DNA from: a virus
DNA: 43,435 nt
Strand: one strand, 5' to 3'
Virus record (IMG/VR): IMGVR_UViG_3300025030_000200
Span: 1-43,435 of that record
Shown piece after piece: positions 15,914 through 21,946 of this stretch (its first letter is position 1; every line of letters begins with the position of its first letter). The notes beneath the pieces were generated by a model. That model did not search any database. It had not been told where the DNA came from and worked only from the letters and a program-made list of their open reading frames with translations. A program made the position numbers and the translations under genes.

Positions 15914-16233
15914 GGGTGAAGCCTCCCTTCCAGCCCGACGATCAACTCCGCCGCCTCATCATACTGCCCCTGCCGGGCTGCCACGAAAGCGGCCAGGGCG
16001 AGCCGGAGGGTCTGCGGGATGTCTTCCTCGTCCGGCCCGGAGGGCTGGAGGAGGGGGAGCGCGAGGCGGATGGCCGCGATCAGGACGGTTCCGACTTCGT
16101 AGTCCGTCTCCTCGTCGGACCACGCCTTCTGGTATTCCTCCGGGGATTCGAGCCCCTTGAGAACCGCCTGTTCCTTGGCGTCGTAGTGTTCGATGGCTTC
16201 GGTCAGCCCTCGAAATACGTCGATATTCTGCAT
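15910..16233 (-). CDS. Hypothetical acidic helical protein
   Basis: 107 residues, rich in Glu, Ala and Leu, predicted all-helical (FRGLTEAIEHYDAKEQAVL, LRLALAAFVAARQGQYDEAA). No motif recognised. AGGAGGACATC precedes the start. It lies between the SSB-like gene and a zinc-type protein in one transcription unit. Confidence 0.55.
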   Translation of the reverse strand: MQNIDVFRGLTEAIEHYDAKEQAVLKGLESPEEYQKAWSDEETDYEVGTVLIAAIRLALPLLQPSGPDEEDIPQTLRLALAAFVAARQGQYDEAAELIVGLEGRLHP

Positions 16234-16242
16234 GATGTCCTC

Positions 16243-16773
16243 CTAGAAAGGGACGGGGTCGTTTTCGGTGGGCGGGGTCTCCTGGTGGTCCGGTGTGTCG
16301 CTGATGCGATCCTTCACGCGGACGTACGGCTGAGGCGTGAACATTGGATAGGGGCTGCCGTCCGGGAGCTTGGGGACCGGGAGCGCCGAAACGACATTCG
16401 CCCAAATCTGCCCTTCCCGTCCTGCGCGGTGGACAATCTGAAGTTGACAGGGGACCCCGATCACCGATTCGATGTCGAATCGCCGCTCTTCGGCGGGCGT
16501 GAAGTCGCGCCCCCTCCATGGAACCAGAAACTTGCGGAGGTTCGAGTTGAATTTGAGGGTCGACGGAAAGTTCCGCCGCGGCCTGAAATTCTCCTCGGGC
16601 CTGCGGGGTAGTGGGACGGGGATTTCCCAAACGAGTTGGACCTCCCGAACCAGCGTCACCACCCCCTTGTAGGTTTTTTCGACCATCCCCCGGTCGATAG
16701 TGTCGATACTCCAGGCGAGGTGTATTCCCTCGGGCGCGGGGTCAAAGTCTTTCCCGACAATCCACAGTGGCAT
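16243..16773 (-). CDS. Phage ssDNA-binding-protein-like
   Basis: 176 residues. The order of features fits a family of phage single-stranded DNA binding proteins: a beta-rich start (MPLWIVGKDFDPAPEGIHLA), a central segment RRFDIESVIGVPCQLQIVH, then WANVVSALPVPKLPDG and a Pro/acidic C-terminus ending PTENDPVPF. An acidic tail ending in aromatic/Pro residues is typical of SSBs and recruits partners. It probably protects ssDNA during replication with DnaB. I assign it by resemblance only; a decisive profile search was not possible. Confidence 0.5.
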   Translation of the reverse strand: MPLWIVGKDFDPAPEGIHLAWSIDTIDRGMVEKTYKGVVTLVREVQLVWEIPVPLPRRPEENFRPRRNFPSTLKFNSNLRKFLVPWRGRDFTPAEERRFDIESVIGVPCQLQIVHRAGREGQIWANVVSALPVPKLPDGSPYPMFTPQPYVRVKDRISDTPDHQETPPTENDPVPF

Positions 16774-16774
16774 T

Positions 16775-16963
16775 TCAATTCCTCCTTACGTCCACGTCTG
16801 CTTTGTGCTTTGACAGGTAGCAGCAGAGGGCGCAGACAATGCCGACTCCGCTGACATGGTAGGCCGAGGCCTCCGGCCGTTCGTGACAGAGAACGCATTC
16901 GACGGGTGTTGGCTGCTCGGCTTGGCGCCGATACCCTCGAAGTGCATCGAGGTAGGTCTTCAT
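16775..16963 (-). CDS. Small zinc-ribbon-like protein
   Basis: 62 residues with CVLCHERPEAS and CALCCYLSKH, two CxxC pairs about 20 residues apart, as in a minimal zinc ribbon. It overlaps the upstream gene by ATGA and is spaced one base from the SSB-like gene. Likely a small nucleic-acid or protein-binding factor; the target is unknown. Confidence 0.55.
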   Translation of the reverse strand: MKTYLDALRGYRRQAEQPTPVECVLCHERPEASAYHVSGVGIVCALCCYLSKHKADVDVRRN

Positions 16964-17151
16964 GCTTCCCCCTTTCTGGCTTTGTTCCATGCCCGGGTCA
17001 CGGCGCGGCGCCGAGCCAGGCAGATTTCGCAGCATGTGCGACCGGTAACGGCCTTCCGCTGCCAGCAGCCAACACAAACGCCGTCCGCCCGGGCCTGCTT
17101 GTATCGCCGGGCGTCGTACCGTAACTCTCGCGGCTTCCGTTTTCTCGTCAT
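16960..17151 (-). CDS. Small basic zinc-finger-like protein
   Basis: 63 residues, very rich in Arg and Lys, with CVGCWQRKAVTGRTCCEICLARRRA, that is two CxxC pairs. It begins only about 12 bases from the predicted transcription start of P3, with GGGAGA as ribosome binding site inside the palindromic operator. Its layout resembles the N-terminal half of the 26876-27208 protein. Likely DNA or RNA binding. Confidence 0.55.
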   Translation of the reverse strand: MTRKRKPRELRYDARRYKQARADGVCVGCWQRKAVTGRTCCEICLARRRAVTRAWNKARKGEA

Positions 17152-17154
17152 GAG

Positions 17155-17168
17155 ATCTCCCGGGAGAT
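17155..17168. promoter_or_regulatory. Perfect palindromic operator ATCTCCCGGGAGAT
   Basis: A 14-bp perfect palindrome covering the predicted start of transcription of P3 and ending four bases before the start codon of the first gene. Its half TATCTCCC recurs in promoter P2 and five times at 20021-20106, so it is probably the binding site of a phage regulator. Confidence 0.6.
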
Positions 17169-17169
17169 A

Positions 17170-17198
17170 AGTATAGGCTCCGGGCTAGCCTTTGTCAA
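17170..17198 (-). promoter_or_regulatory. Sigma70-type promoter P3
   Basis: TTGACA (17198-17193), 17-bp spacer, TATACT (17175-17170). This is the strongest promoter by consensus in the window. It overlaps the end of the upstream nuclease gene and serves the small zinc-type genes and the SSB-like gene. A palindromic operator sits over the start site. Confidence 0.85.
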
Positions 17199-18159
17199 AC
17201 GGAAAGCAGGCGTTCCACCAGGGGCAATAGTTGCAGGGATACCCCTTTCCTGTGTACCCCGCCGGGATCCCCGGGTCCTGCTCTGATCGCGCCGCCTTGG
17301 CCAGTTCAGCGAGCCGCGCGAGCCCTTCGAGAGCCTTCGACTGATCGTACAAAACCTCGAAGGGGAAAACGAACGGTTCGCCCTTTGTGGCATCCTTCAC
17401 GACGTAGACCAGAAACGCGACAGCCGTTCCCGTGGCGTGCATGTACAGGTTCAACTGCGCCCGGTGCTCGTCGCGGCCGGGCTCGTTCCGCTTCAGCATC
17501 CAGCCCATGGCCCGGGAATTGATCGTCTTCAATTCCATCATTCCGACCCCTCGGAGGTGAAGGATCAGGTCGATTCGGCCGGTGATCTTCTCGCCGTCGT
17601 GCTCGATTTCGACGGGGACTTCCCGTTCAATCTCGGCGCCGAGTGTTTCGAGAATCCCGGCGAGCCAGTCTTCGGCCGCATGACCGAGGCCAAAGGACAT
17701 GAGGCTATCCGGCGTCGGCGGGTTCGTGGGGGGCACGTTCCTGAGCGAGTAGTAAACTGCCCTCTGACATTTTCCCACATCGGAAACGGACGGGTTTCGT
17801 TTGATGAGATCGCCGCGGACCTTGGCGCGTTCCTCCTTCTTGCGTCGTTCTGCTTCGGTCAGGGCTGCTTCGAAAATTGCACGGATTTGCTCCGCGCGTG
17901 GGGCGCCCGGGTAGCGATCCAGAACGTCTTTCAGATGCATCGCGTCTCCTTTTCGGTTATGCGAGATTTTCGAGGGAAAACCACCAGGCTTCCGACGCTT
18001 CCTTTCTGCGGATTCCGTCCCACCGGTTGATTTGCTTCTGGATCGGCCGAGCCCTGCGCGCGGTTTCGAATCTGTCTCGAAGTACTTCTCCATCTGTTTC
18101 CAAAGGGTGAGCGCTTCCCGGACTGCCTCGAGGTACTGCGGGAGTTCTCTGGAGTCCAT
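17185..18159 (-). CDS. Cas4/RecB-like PD-(D/E)XK nuclease with Fe-S cysteine set
   Basis: 324 residues from ATG 18159 (GGAGGAAAGAG upstream). Nuclease core: GRID197LI, then MME209LK211TIN, then the QLNLY motif around Gln235. Four cysteines, Cys131 (GKC) and Cys309, Cys312, Cys318 (CNYCPWWNAC), match the 4Fe-4S cluster arrangement of Cas4/AddB-type nucleases. Such enzymes resect DNA ends in recombination or replication. Residues 1-73 are a charged extension outside the usual domain. An internal ATG at 17940 with AAGGAGACGCG in front would give a 251-residue form holding the full domain, so two products are possible. Confidence 0.75.
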   Translation of the reverse strand: MDSRELPQYLEAVREALTLWKQMEKYFETDSKPRAGLGRSRSKSTGGTESAERKRRKPGGFPSKISHNRKGDAMHLKDVLDRYPGAPRAEQIRAIFEAALTEAERRKKEERAKVRGDLIKRNPSVSDVGKCQRAVYYSLRNVPPTNPPTPDSLMSFGLGHAAEDWLAGILETLGAEIEREVPVEIEHDGEKITGRIDLILHLRGVGMMELKTINSRAMGWMLKRNEPGRDEHRAQLNLYMHATGTAVAFLVYVVKDATKGEPFVFPFEVLYDQSKALEGLARLAELAKAARSEQDPGIPAGYTGKGYPCNYCPWWNACFPFDKG

Positions 18160-18172
18160 CTCTTTCCTCCTT

Positions 18173-18236
18173 GGCGCGGTCGCGCCTGTCAACGAAAGGG
18201 GCGGGAGTAACCCCCGCCCCCCCGTTCGCAGGGCGA
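18173..18236 (-). repeat. Intergenic element copy A (hairpin before the nuclease gene)
   Basis: About 64 bases nearly identical to 19472-19532. On the minus strand it has a GGGGCGGG/CCCGCCCC hairpin with a 7-base loop (18220-18198) followed by TTTCG, then TTGACA, then GGCGCG-AC-CGCGCC (18186-18173) directly before the ribosome binding site. It may act as an attenuator or processing site. Confidence 0.7.
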
Positions 18237-18239
18237 AAG

Positions 18240-18587
18240 CTATCGGATTGGAATGATGTCCGCGAAGTCAGTCAGGAGAGCGACGAGTTCGCGTTCCGTG
18301 ATGAGAAGTCGCCGGAGGGCCGCGTTTGCAGCGCGGGGCCCGCAAACCTTCGCGATGAGCGTCAAGGTTTCGCCAAGGGAACCACCGCCGGCGGATTCGT
18401 CGGGGTCCATCCGCTTTCCCCCGCGCAAGAAGGTTACTCCGTAAATTCGCGTTTTTGCGTCGAAGAGTCCGGATCCGCTCGACAGTTCGAACGCTACGCC
18501 GTTTCCGCGTCCGTAGCATTCGACTTCGGGAGTCATGAAATTGGTTCCACGGAAAGCCTTGCGGAATTCTTTCTGAGGGTTCGGCAT
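18240..18587 (-). CDS. Hypothetical protein with RRLL-ERELV C-terminal motif
   Basis: 115 residues from ATG 18587 behind GAGGAGGAGC. The body is beta-rich with Gly and Ser (YGRGNGVAFELSSGSGLFD). The last 24 residues, RRLLITERELVALLTDFADI, match the C-terminus of the protein at 19538-19747 (RRLLAGPISERELVSLLDSL). The two look like paralogues or sharers of a docking helix, and each is followed by one of the two intergenic elements. Function unknown. Confidence 0.55.
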   Translation of the reverse strand: MPNPQKEFRKAFRGTNFMTPEVECYGRGNGVAFELSSGSGLFDAKTRIYGVTFLRGGKRMDPDESAGGGSLGETLTLIAKVCGPRAANAALRRLLITERELVALLTDFADIIPIR

Positions 18588-18607
18588 ATTGCTCCTCCTC
18601 CTTCGCG

Positions 18608-18880
18608 TTAGACGGATTCGCCGAAGGCCGTATGGTTTTTCCGGTACTTGTACGGACAGAATTCGATTTCCCCCTCGTTCGGGCCGAGATTGTCCGCTTG
18701 CATCAAAAAGCCCGTAACGGTTTTTCCGTTTGCTTTCAGTCGCGCCGGAATGAAAAACCAAGTGTTAGGGAGCCCACAACGGCCTGCCCTGATCTTTCCA
18801 TCGGGGCAGAATGCCCGAAACCGCCTGAGCATTCGGCCGGAGGGATAACAGACTGCCTCCGGGTCGATTGATGTCCGCAT
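18608..18880 (-). CDS. Hypothetical protein
   Basis: 90 residues, started at ATG 18880 behind AAGGAGAAGC. It is basic and aromatic-rich with three scattered cysteines (AVCYPSG, AFCPDGKIRAGRCGLP, EFCPYKYRKN). It seems a compact beta-rich fold. No family recognised. Confidence 0.5.
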   Translation of the reverse strand: MRTSIDPEAVCYPSGRMLRRFRAFCPDGKIRAGRCGLPNTWFFIPARLKANGKTVTGFLMQADNLGPNEGEIEFCPYKYRKNHTAFGESV

Positions 18881-18910
18881 GTTGCTTCTCCTTTCGATGG
18901 ACGCGGCCGG

Positions 18911-19450
18911 TCAGAAGATTCCACGTTCCGCGAGAATTCCGAGCGGTTCTTCGTCGCTTGCGTCACATGCCGAAATTGCAGCGCGCAAATCGGAACCCTC
19001 GGCGACGCGCAGGCGCCCGTCTCCGTTGCACCACCGGCACGGTTCTGCTTGCGGCGCACAATCGGGACAGACGAATGCGTGGGTGACAACGGGACCTTGC
19101 TTCGAGCCGCTGAGTCCGACATTCCGCCCCTTTGTGGCAACGGCAATCCACTCCGGGGGAATTGGTCGCCAGTCCGGAAGGAAGCCTACCATCCACGGGT
19201 TGGCCGTCTGTCCCGTGAGAAGGCGTCGCGCATAGACGAGCACGCGCCCTTGACACCAAAAACAATTCCGACTCCCGGTCTCCTGATCGAATCCGGAACC
19301 GGAACACTGCACGCAGCGGGTCGCGAACCCGCATGCGGGGCAACCGTCGCCCCTGTGGAAGCGTGCAGCCTCATGTGGCTCCATGTCACCATGGCTGACC
19401 CCCCAAGAATCCCACGGTTCCTCGCATTTTGCGCAAAGAATGTCGCTCAT
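18911..19450 (-). CDS. Multi-CxxC zinc-ribbon protein (DnaJ-zinc-finger-like)
   Basis: 179 residues with five Cys pairs: CAKCEEPW, CPACGFATRCVQCSGSGF, CFWCQGRV, CPDCAPQAEPCRWCNGDG. CxxCxGxG units (CVQCSGSG, CRWCNGDG) are as in the DnaJ zinc domain. It lacks a J domain. It probably binds two or more zinc ions and could act in folding or as a nucleic-acid binding factor. ATG 19450 has a long GGAGGAGGAGGAG site. Confidence 0.6.
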   Translation of the reverse strand: MSDILCAKCEEPWDSWGVSHGDMEPHEAARFHRGDGCPACGFATRCVQCSGSGFDQETGSRNCFWCQGRVLVYARRLLTGQTANPWMVGFLPDWRPIPPEWIAVATKGRNVGLSGSKQGPVVTHAFVCPDCAPQAEPCRWCNGDGRLRVAEGSDLRAAISACDASDEEPLGILAERGIF

Positions 19451-19471
19451 GTTACTCCTCCTCCTCCTTGT

Positions 19472-19532
19472 GGCGCGGTCGCGCCTGTCAACAAAGGGGC
19501 GGGAGTGACCCCCGCCCCCCGTTCGCAGTGCG
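19472..19532 (-). repeat. Intergenic element copy B
   Basis: Second copy of the element at 18173-18236, differing by a few bases. Hairpin at 19518-19496 and GGCGCG-AC-CGCGCC at 19485-19472. It lies between the 19747 gene and the zinc-ribbon gene, again directly in front of the ribosome binding site. TTGACA occurs but no -10 follows at the right distance. Confidence 0.7.
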
Positions 19533-19537
19533 ACGGC

Positions 19538-19747
19538 CTAGAGGACGTATCGCGGGGTCCGCCCCCCTTGGGGGGGCTTGGTTCGCAGGGCTCCGGTCGG
19601 CAGGATCTCGGCCAAGCTGTCCAAGAGGGAAACTAGTTCCCTCTCCGAGATCGGCCCGGCCAGAAGGCGCCGAACCACGTACTGCTTCGCGATGCGATGC
19701 GTGAGCACGTCACTATCGTGGACTAGTGCCCAAGTTGCTGTGGTCAT
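19538..19747 (-). CDS. Small protein, first gene after promoter P2
   Basis: 69 residues from ATG 19747 with GGAGGATACGACC upstream. N-terminal half TWALVHDSDVLTHRIAKQYV, then RRLLAGPISERELVSLLDSLAEILP, a helix pair shared with the 18240-18587 protein. The first position after a regulated promoter suggests an early or regulatory role, but no DNA-binding motif is certain. Confidence 0.55.
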   Translation of the reverse strand: MTTATWALVHDSDVLTHRIAKQYVVRRLLAGPISERELVSLLDSLAEILPTGALRTKPPQGGRTPRYVL

Positions 19748-19792
19748 GGTCGTATCCTCCCGTTTGCTGGCCGGTCCATCCGGCCTACAGAC

Positions 19793-19821
19793 AAGATATA
19801 TCTCCCGTGTCTGATTGTCAA
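19793..19821 (-). promoter_or_regulatory. Sigma70-type promoter P2 with TATCTCCC half-site
   Basis: TTGACA (19821-19816), 17-bp spacer, TATCTT (19798-19793). The spacer and -10 contain the half-site TATCTCCCG (19798-19806 on the plus strand), so a regulator bound there would block RNA polymerase. It drives the 19747 gene and those after it. Confidence 0.8.
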
Positions 19822-20311
19822 GGGCCCTCGCCGTGTCTACCCCTCGCACTGATAGCCCATACCGCATAGTTCATTCGGACTGTAATCAAATCTTTACACT
19901 GTCTCACGTGAGACACCGCAAGCTCTCATTTCTGAGAGCCCTACCGCCCGCCCGCCTGCCTACGACAGAGAGCCAACACTCCCCAACTACCACACGTACG
20001 GTCCCACGCCTCCTCCCGCGTATCTCCCATGATAACCCAGTATCTCCCACGAATAGACTAATTCTCCCATTCCCTCCATATCTCCCATCCCATACCGTAT
20101 CTCCCATCTTATGCCCCTCTAGCATACGAGGGGGGGCCCCAGAATATGCGCAGAGAGGGTAGTTACCTCTCTTCTTTCTTTCGCAGAAAAATAGTTAAGT
20201 TTTACATTCGCACGTGCGCGCGTTGTATTGAACGTGTACGCGCGGGGGTGGGAGGTACTTTTGTGTTCTTGGGGTTTGGCGAGGCCTAGGCGGGGTTAGG
20301 TGCGGTTTTGG
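19822..20311. other. Non-coding control region, possible replication origin
   Basis: About 490 bases without a credible gene. It holds a 14-bp perfect palindrome GTCTCACGTGAGAC (19901-19914), a perfect 7-bp hairpin GCTCTCA-TTTC-TGAGAGC (19922-19939), five TATCTCCCA-type repeats (20021-20106), an AGAGAGG/CCTCTCT hairpin (20152-20172), and AT-richer patches near 19881-19900 and 20173-20205, in contrast to the GC-rich surroundings. It separates two halves of the minus-strand block. An origin, a main operator region or a transcription end are all possible. Confidence 0.5.
20021..20106 (+). repeat. Five direct repeats of TATCTCCCA, about 20 bp apart
   Basis: Copies start at 20021, 20041, 20061 (ATTCTCCCA), 20079 and 20098, so spacing is 20, 20, 18 and 19 bp, close to two helical turns. 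Regular phasing fits cooperative protein binding on one face of DNA, as with iterons or multi-site operators. The same sequence is the half-site of the palindrome at P3. Confidence 0.7.
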
Positions 20312-20692
20312 CTAGTGCGGGATGGCCTTGGGGGAGATGTGGCTTTTTATGGGCGTCATACGCTTCTTGGGGGCCCTTCTAGTTTGGTTGGCGACGCGGT
20401 CCCAGACGCTGCGCCAGACGATGGTCCTGACGCTGAACCAAACGCTGGCATCGACGCCGGCCCTGGCGCTGGCCAAGACGCTGCCCCTGACGCTGTTCCA
20501 GGCGCTGGCCTCGACGCTGTTCCAGACGCTGTCCCTGACGCGGTCCCTGACGCGGGCATCGGCGCTGGCCCAGACGCTGTACCAGACGCTGTCCCAGGCG
20601 CTGGCCTCGACGCTGTTCCAGACGCTGTCCCTGACGCGGTCCCTGACGCGGTCCCTGACGCGGTTCCAGACGCACGGTCCCGGGTCGATCAT
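20312..20692 (-). CDS. Tetrapeptide-repeat microgene III-3 (terminal, no SD tail)
   Basis: 126 residues. Head MIDPGPCV and 24 or so tetrads, then it runs into a basic non-repeat tail ending KSHISPKAIPH instead of LEEE. It is the only member without the tail and the only one with no gene behind it. This supports the idea that the tail exists to serve the next gene. It contains an internal duplication of about 60 bp (near 20497-20557 and 20594-20654), so recent growth is visible. Confidence 0.55.
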   Translation of the reverse strand: MIDPGPCVWNRVRDRVRDRVRDSVWNSVEASAWDSVWYSVWASADARVRDRVRDSVWNSVEASAWNSVRGSVLASARAGVDASVWFSVRTIVWRSVWDRVANQTRRAPKKRMTPIKSHISPKAIPH

Positions 20693-20919
20693 AACTCCTC
20701 CTCCAAGCTGTCCCCGGCGCTGTCCACGACGCGGTCCCAGACTCTGGCCCCGACGCGGTCCCCGACGCCGGCCGTGACGCTGTCCCAGACGCGGTCCCCG
20801 ACGCCGGCCCCGACGCGGTTCCAGACGCGGTCCCCGGCGCTGGTCACGACGCCGAACCAGACGCTGTCCCTGACGCGGTCCCTGACGCTGTTCCTGACGC
20901 ACGGCCCGGGGTCGATCAT
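20689..20919 (-). CDS. Tetrapeptide-repeat microgene III-2
   Basis: 76 residues (19 tetrads) from ATG 20919. Tail SLEEEL: the final codon is TTA before TGA. The part VTAGVGDRVGARVW is shared with IV-6, and about 75 bases around 20713-20790 are almost identical to 13021-13095. Coupled by ATGA on both sides. Confidence 0.6.
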   Translation of the reverse strand: MIDPGPCVRNSVRDRVRDSVWFGVVTSAGDRVWNRVGAGVGDRVWDSVTAGVGDRVGARVWDRVVDSAGDSLEEEL

Positions 20920-21122
20920 AACTCCTCCTCCAAGCTGTCCCCGACGCTGGTCCAGACGCGGTCCCAGACGCCGAACCAGACGCGGTCCCAGACGCGGTCC
21001 CTGACGCTGGCCAAGACGCCTAACCAGACGCTGGTCCTGCCGCTGGCCCCGACGCGGTTCCAGACGCGGTCCCCGGCGCTGTCACTGACGCTGGCCTTGA
21101 CGCACGGTCCCGGGTCGATCAT
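20916..21122 (-). CDS. Tetrapeptide-repeat microgene III-1 (first of array III)
   Basis: 68 residues (17 tetrads) from ATG 21122, overlapping the stop of the 21439 gene. The segment ASGRTSVWLGVLASV combines pieces seen in IV-1 and II-3. Tail SLEEEL. Unlike arrays II and IV, this array follows rather than precedes the replication genes. Confidence 0.6.
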   Translation of the reverse strand: MIDPGPCVKASVSDSAGDRVWNRVGASGRTSVWLGVLASVRDRVWDRVWFGVWDRVWTSVGDSLEEEL

Positions 21123-21439
21123 TTGCCCGGAGTTGTCGGAACGACCCCGGTCCATGACCCGGTCGCAGACAACACAATGGCCGGGACGGCGTTCGGTTCG
21201 AGCGGACCGGCCTGGTGAAACAAACGATCTGCGCCAATCATCGCCAACGATGACCAAAGATCCCGCGTGTCCTGCCACGTGTGGTCCTCCCCATGAAGGT
21301 CCACCAACAGCGCGTGAAGGCAAGCGAGCGGAGACTGCTTCAACTGCTCCACCCGGTCCTTCTCCGTCATCCAGCGCTCCCGCGCAAGGCTGCGCTCGAC
21401 GATCTCATCATCCGTCATGGGGTTCGCTTTCACTCTCAT
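21119..21439 (-). CDS. Hypothetical protein
   Basis: 106 residues from ATG 21439 (GAGGCCAC upstream, overlap with previous stop). The N-terminal half is charged and helical (MTDDEIVERSLARERWMTEK), and a central part CLHALLVDLHGEDHTWQDTR is His/Asp-rich. The end GSWTGVVPTTPGK looks like a beta hairpin. No family recognised. It is followed directly by array III. Confidence 0.55.
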   Translation of the reverse strand: MRVKANPMTDDEIVERSLARERWMTEKDRVEQLKQSPLACLHALLVDLHGEDHTWQDTRDLWSSLAMIGADRLFHQAGPLEPNAVPAIVLSATGSWTGVVPTTPGK

Positions 21440-21636
21440 GTGGCCTCCTCGATGGTGGTCTGTCTCGCATCCTGCTCCAGCGGCGGTTTCCGTTTCCGGC
21501 GTGGCAGCCGAATCGTCTCGACATTGTCCTTCGTGATCCGGTAGAACTGGCGCATCCCTCGATCCCAGATGACCACCTTCCACCCATCGGCGTCCATTTC
21601 GAAATCGACGACCTTGAAGCGAGCAGTCGTCGTCAT
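21436..21636 (-). CDS. Small hypothetical protein
   Basis: 66 residues from ATG 21636, overlapping the GroES stop (TGATG). Beta-rich start (ARFKVVDFEMDADGWKVVIW), then a basic patch (RLPRRKRKPPLEQDARQ). A GTG 24 bases upstream would extend it. No known family. Confidence 0.5.
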   Translation of the reverse strand: MTTTARFKVVDFEMDADGWKVVIWDRGMRQFYRITKDNVETIRLPRRKRKPPLEQDARQTTIEEAT

Positions 21637-21938
21637 CACCCGGCCCGTTTGGTCACGCACAAAATCTCCTCCTCACGAAGAATCGTCACTCGTTCGCCAT
21701 CGAACTCCAGATCCGTTCCGCCCCACTTCGAAATCAACACCCGATCCCCCGAAAACACCGCGAGCGGAATGATCGTCCCACGATCGGTGAACCGACCAGC
21801 ACCAACGGCGAGAACGATTGCCTCCTGCGGCTTCTCCTTGGCCGTCTCCGGGATCACGATCCCACCATCCGTCACTTCCAACGCTTCGATCCTGCGCACG
21901 ATGACGCGGTCATGCAGCGGTGTCACGTCGAGCTTCAT
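21636..21938 (-). CDS. groES: GroES-type co-chaperonin
   Basis: 100 residues, the normal length of GroES. PLHDRVIVRRIEA starts the fold; the mobile loop VTDGGIVIPETAKEKP carries the GGIVI segment that binds GroEL. VLAVGAGRF and AVFSGDRVLISKWGGTDLEFDGERVTILREEEILCV complete the barrel. Phages carrying GroES use it with host GroEL to fold their own proteins, mainly capsid. GGAGGCCACATG is the start site, eight bases after DnaB. A second, Cys-containing GroES-like protein is encoded at 11774-12346. Confidence 0.9.
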   Translation of the reverse strand: MKLDVTPLHDRVIVRRIEALEVTDGGIVIPETAKEKPQEAIVLAVGAGRFTDRGTIIPLAVFSGDRVLISKWGGTDLEFDGERVTILREEEILCVTKRAG

Positions 21939-21946
21939 GTGGCCTC

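Noticed and set aside
18173-18193. Promoter at TTGACA in the two intergenic elements
   Set aside because: No -10-like hexamer follows at 16-18 bp; the ribosome binding site and start codon occupy that place.
19815-20162. Plus-strand frame across the control region
   Set aside because: Composition is unnatural (Pro/Thr/Ser-rich from TCTCCC repeats), no ribosome binding site, and it crosses palindromes and the promoter.
20152-20172. Terminator formed by AGAGAGG/CCTCTCT
   Set aside because: The stem is weak and AT/GA-rich, the following run is T/C mixed, and no plus-strand gene precedes it.
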